Source: Lutibacter sp. (GTDB taxonomy: Bacteria; Bacteroidota; Bacteroidia; Flavobacteriales; Flavobacteriaceae). Taken from it: 13,735 nucleotides of DNA. The notes beneath the pieces are model-generated. The model had not been told where the DNA came from. It worked only from the letters and a program-made list of their open reading frames with translations, and did not search any database. Shown here in pieces: positions 13,339 to 13,735 of the stretch. The position numbers and the translations under genes were made by a program. The number at the start of each line of letters is the position of its first letter. Position 1 is the stretch's first letter. The DNA is taken from positions 1 through 13,735 of the forward strand of contig JAUVOS010000043.1 of assembly GCA_030599055.1 (NCBI GenBank), read 5' to 3'.

Positions 13339-13735
13339 ATGAATAAAAAAGAAAACATACAAATTGATAAGATAAGTGCTTTAATAAAAATGCTACCAAA
13401 TACTTGTATGCCTCGGTTGTGGACTTTAGTGTTCGTGCTCTTTAGTCTATCTGTTTTTTCTCAAGTTACATTACAGGTTGATACGACATATATCCGTATC
13501 GGGGAGCAAATTCAATACGAAATTTCAACAGAAAATACTGAAAATGTACAATTCCCAAAACTACAACTAGATAGTTTAGGAAAGATCGAAATTATACATA
13601 CTTTGCCCGTCGATACACTTAAAAAGAGACTTTATAAAAAGTATATCCTCACTAGTTTTGACAGTGGAAGTTATCGTATTCCAGCGCAAGAAATTTTTAT
13701 TAATAACCACTGGTTTTTAACGGATAGTTTGTTAA
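13339..13735 (+). CDS. Exported protein of the bat operon, N-terminal part only (BatD-like beta domain)
   Basis: The frame opens with ATG 13339 and is still open at the window end (132 complete codons). A hydrophobic segment LWTLVFVLFSLSVFSQ (about residues 27-42) is a signal peptide ending at Ser-Gln; internal Met18 or Met24 would give a shorter and more typical leader. The mature start VTLQVDTTYIRIGEQIQYEIS, and later FDSGSYRIPAQEI, resemble the N-terminal Ig-like repeat of BatD-type proteins. By position, third gene after moxR and DUF58, it should be the envelope protein that precedes batA in flavobacterial bat operons. Its full length, membrane anchor and exact family cannot be seen here. 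Confidence 0.75.
   Translation, partial: MNKKENIQIDKISALIKMLPNTCMPRLWTLVFVLFSLSVFSQVTLQVDTTYIRIGEQIQYEISTENTENVQFPKLQLDSLGKIEIIHTLPVDTLKKRLYKKYILTSFDSGSYRIPAQEIFINNHWFLTDSLL

Overview
The window looks like a low-GC chromosome segment from the phylum Bacteroidota, most likely family Flavobacteriaceae. The evidence is a C-terminal type IX secretion (T9SS) sorting domain, signal peptides ending in A/G-Q, TAnnTTTG-type -7 promoter boxes, an almost complete lack of Shine-Dalgarno sites, a tRNA-Asp without encoded CCA, and a Bat (Bacteroides aerotolerance) gene set. No species can be named from the sequence alone.

Left part (1-8594), all on the minus strand: a PagL-like outer-membrane deacylase gene running off the left edge; a secreted T9SS cargo protein with its own promoter and terminator; then, reading leftward from the right, a fatty acid desaturase, rsgA (ribosome-assembly GTPase), dtd (D-aminoacyl-tRNA deacylase), batD and batE. 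batD and batE overlap by 4 bases.

Middle part (8595-11017): a gene-poor, scarred stretch. It holds a headless 3' remnant of a Fic-family gene, three related hairpin terminators, a 9-base copy of the 3' end of tRNA-Asp beside a strongly folded 60-base element, a cell-surface lipoprotein with two fibronectin-III-like repeats and two HYR-like modules, and finally an intact tRNA-Asp(GUC) on the minus strand. The geometry is that of a decayed integration hot spot at the tRNA 3' end, but no integrase gene is visible.

Right part (11324-13735), plus strand: moxR (AAA+ ATPase), a DUF58/VWA-like protein gene and the start of a third exported protein. This is the usual head of a bat operon. The tail genes batD and batE are on the opposite strand about 5.5 kb away, behind rsgA-dtd. 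A single inversion with breakpoints at batC|batD and just downstream of dtd would explain this layout; that is my main inference about the locus.

I saw no CRISPR array, no complete transposase or integrase, and no clearly new defence or metabolic system. The best candidates for something undescribed are the folded element at 9103-9170 and the tRNA-Asp scar around it.
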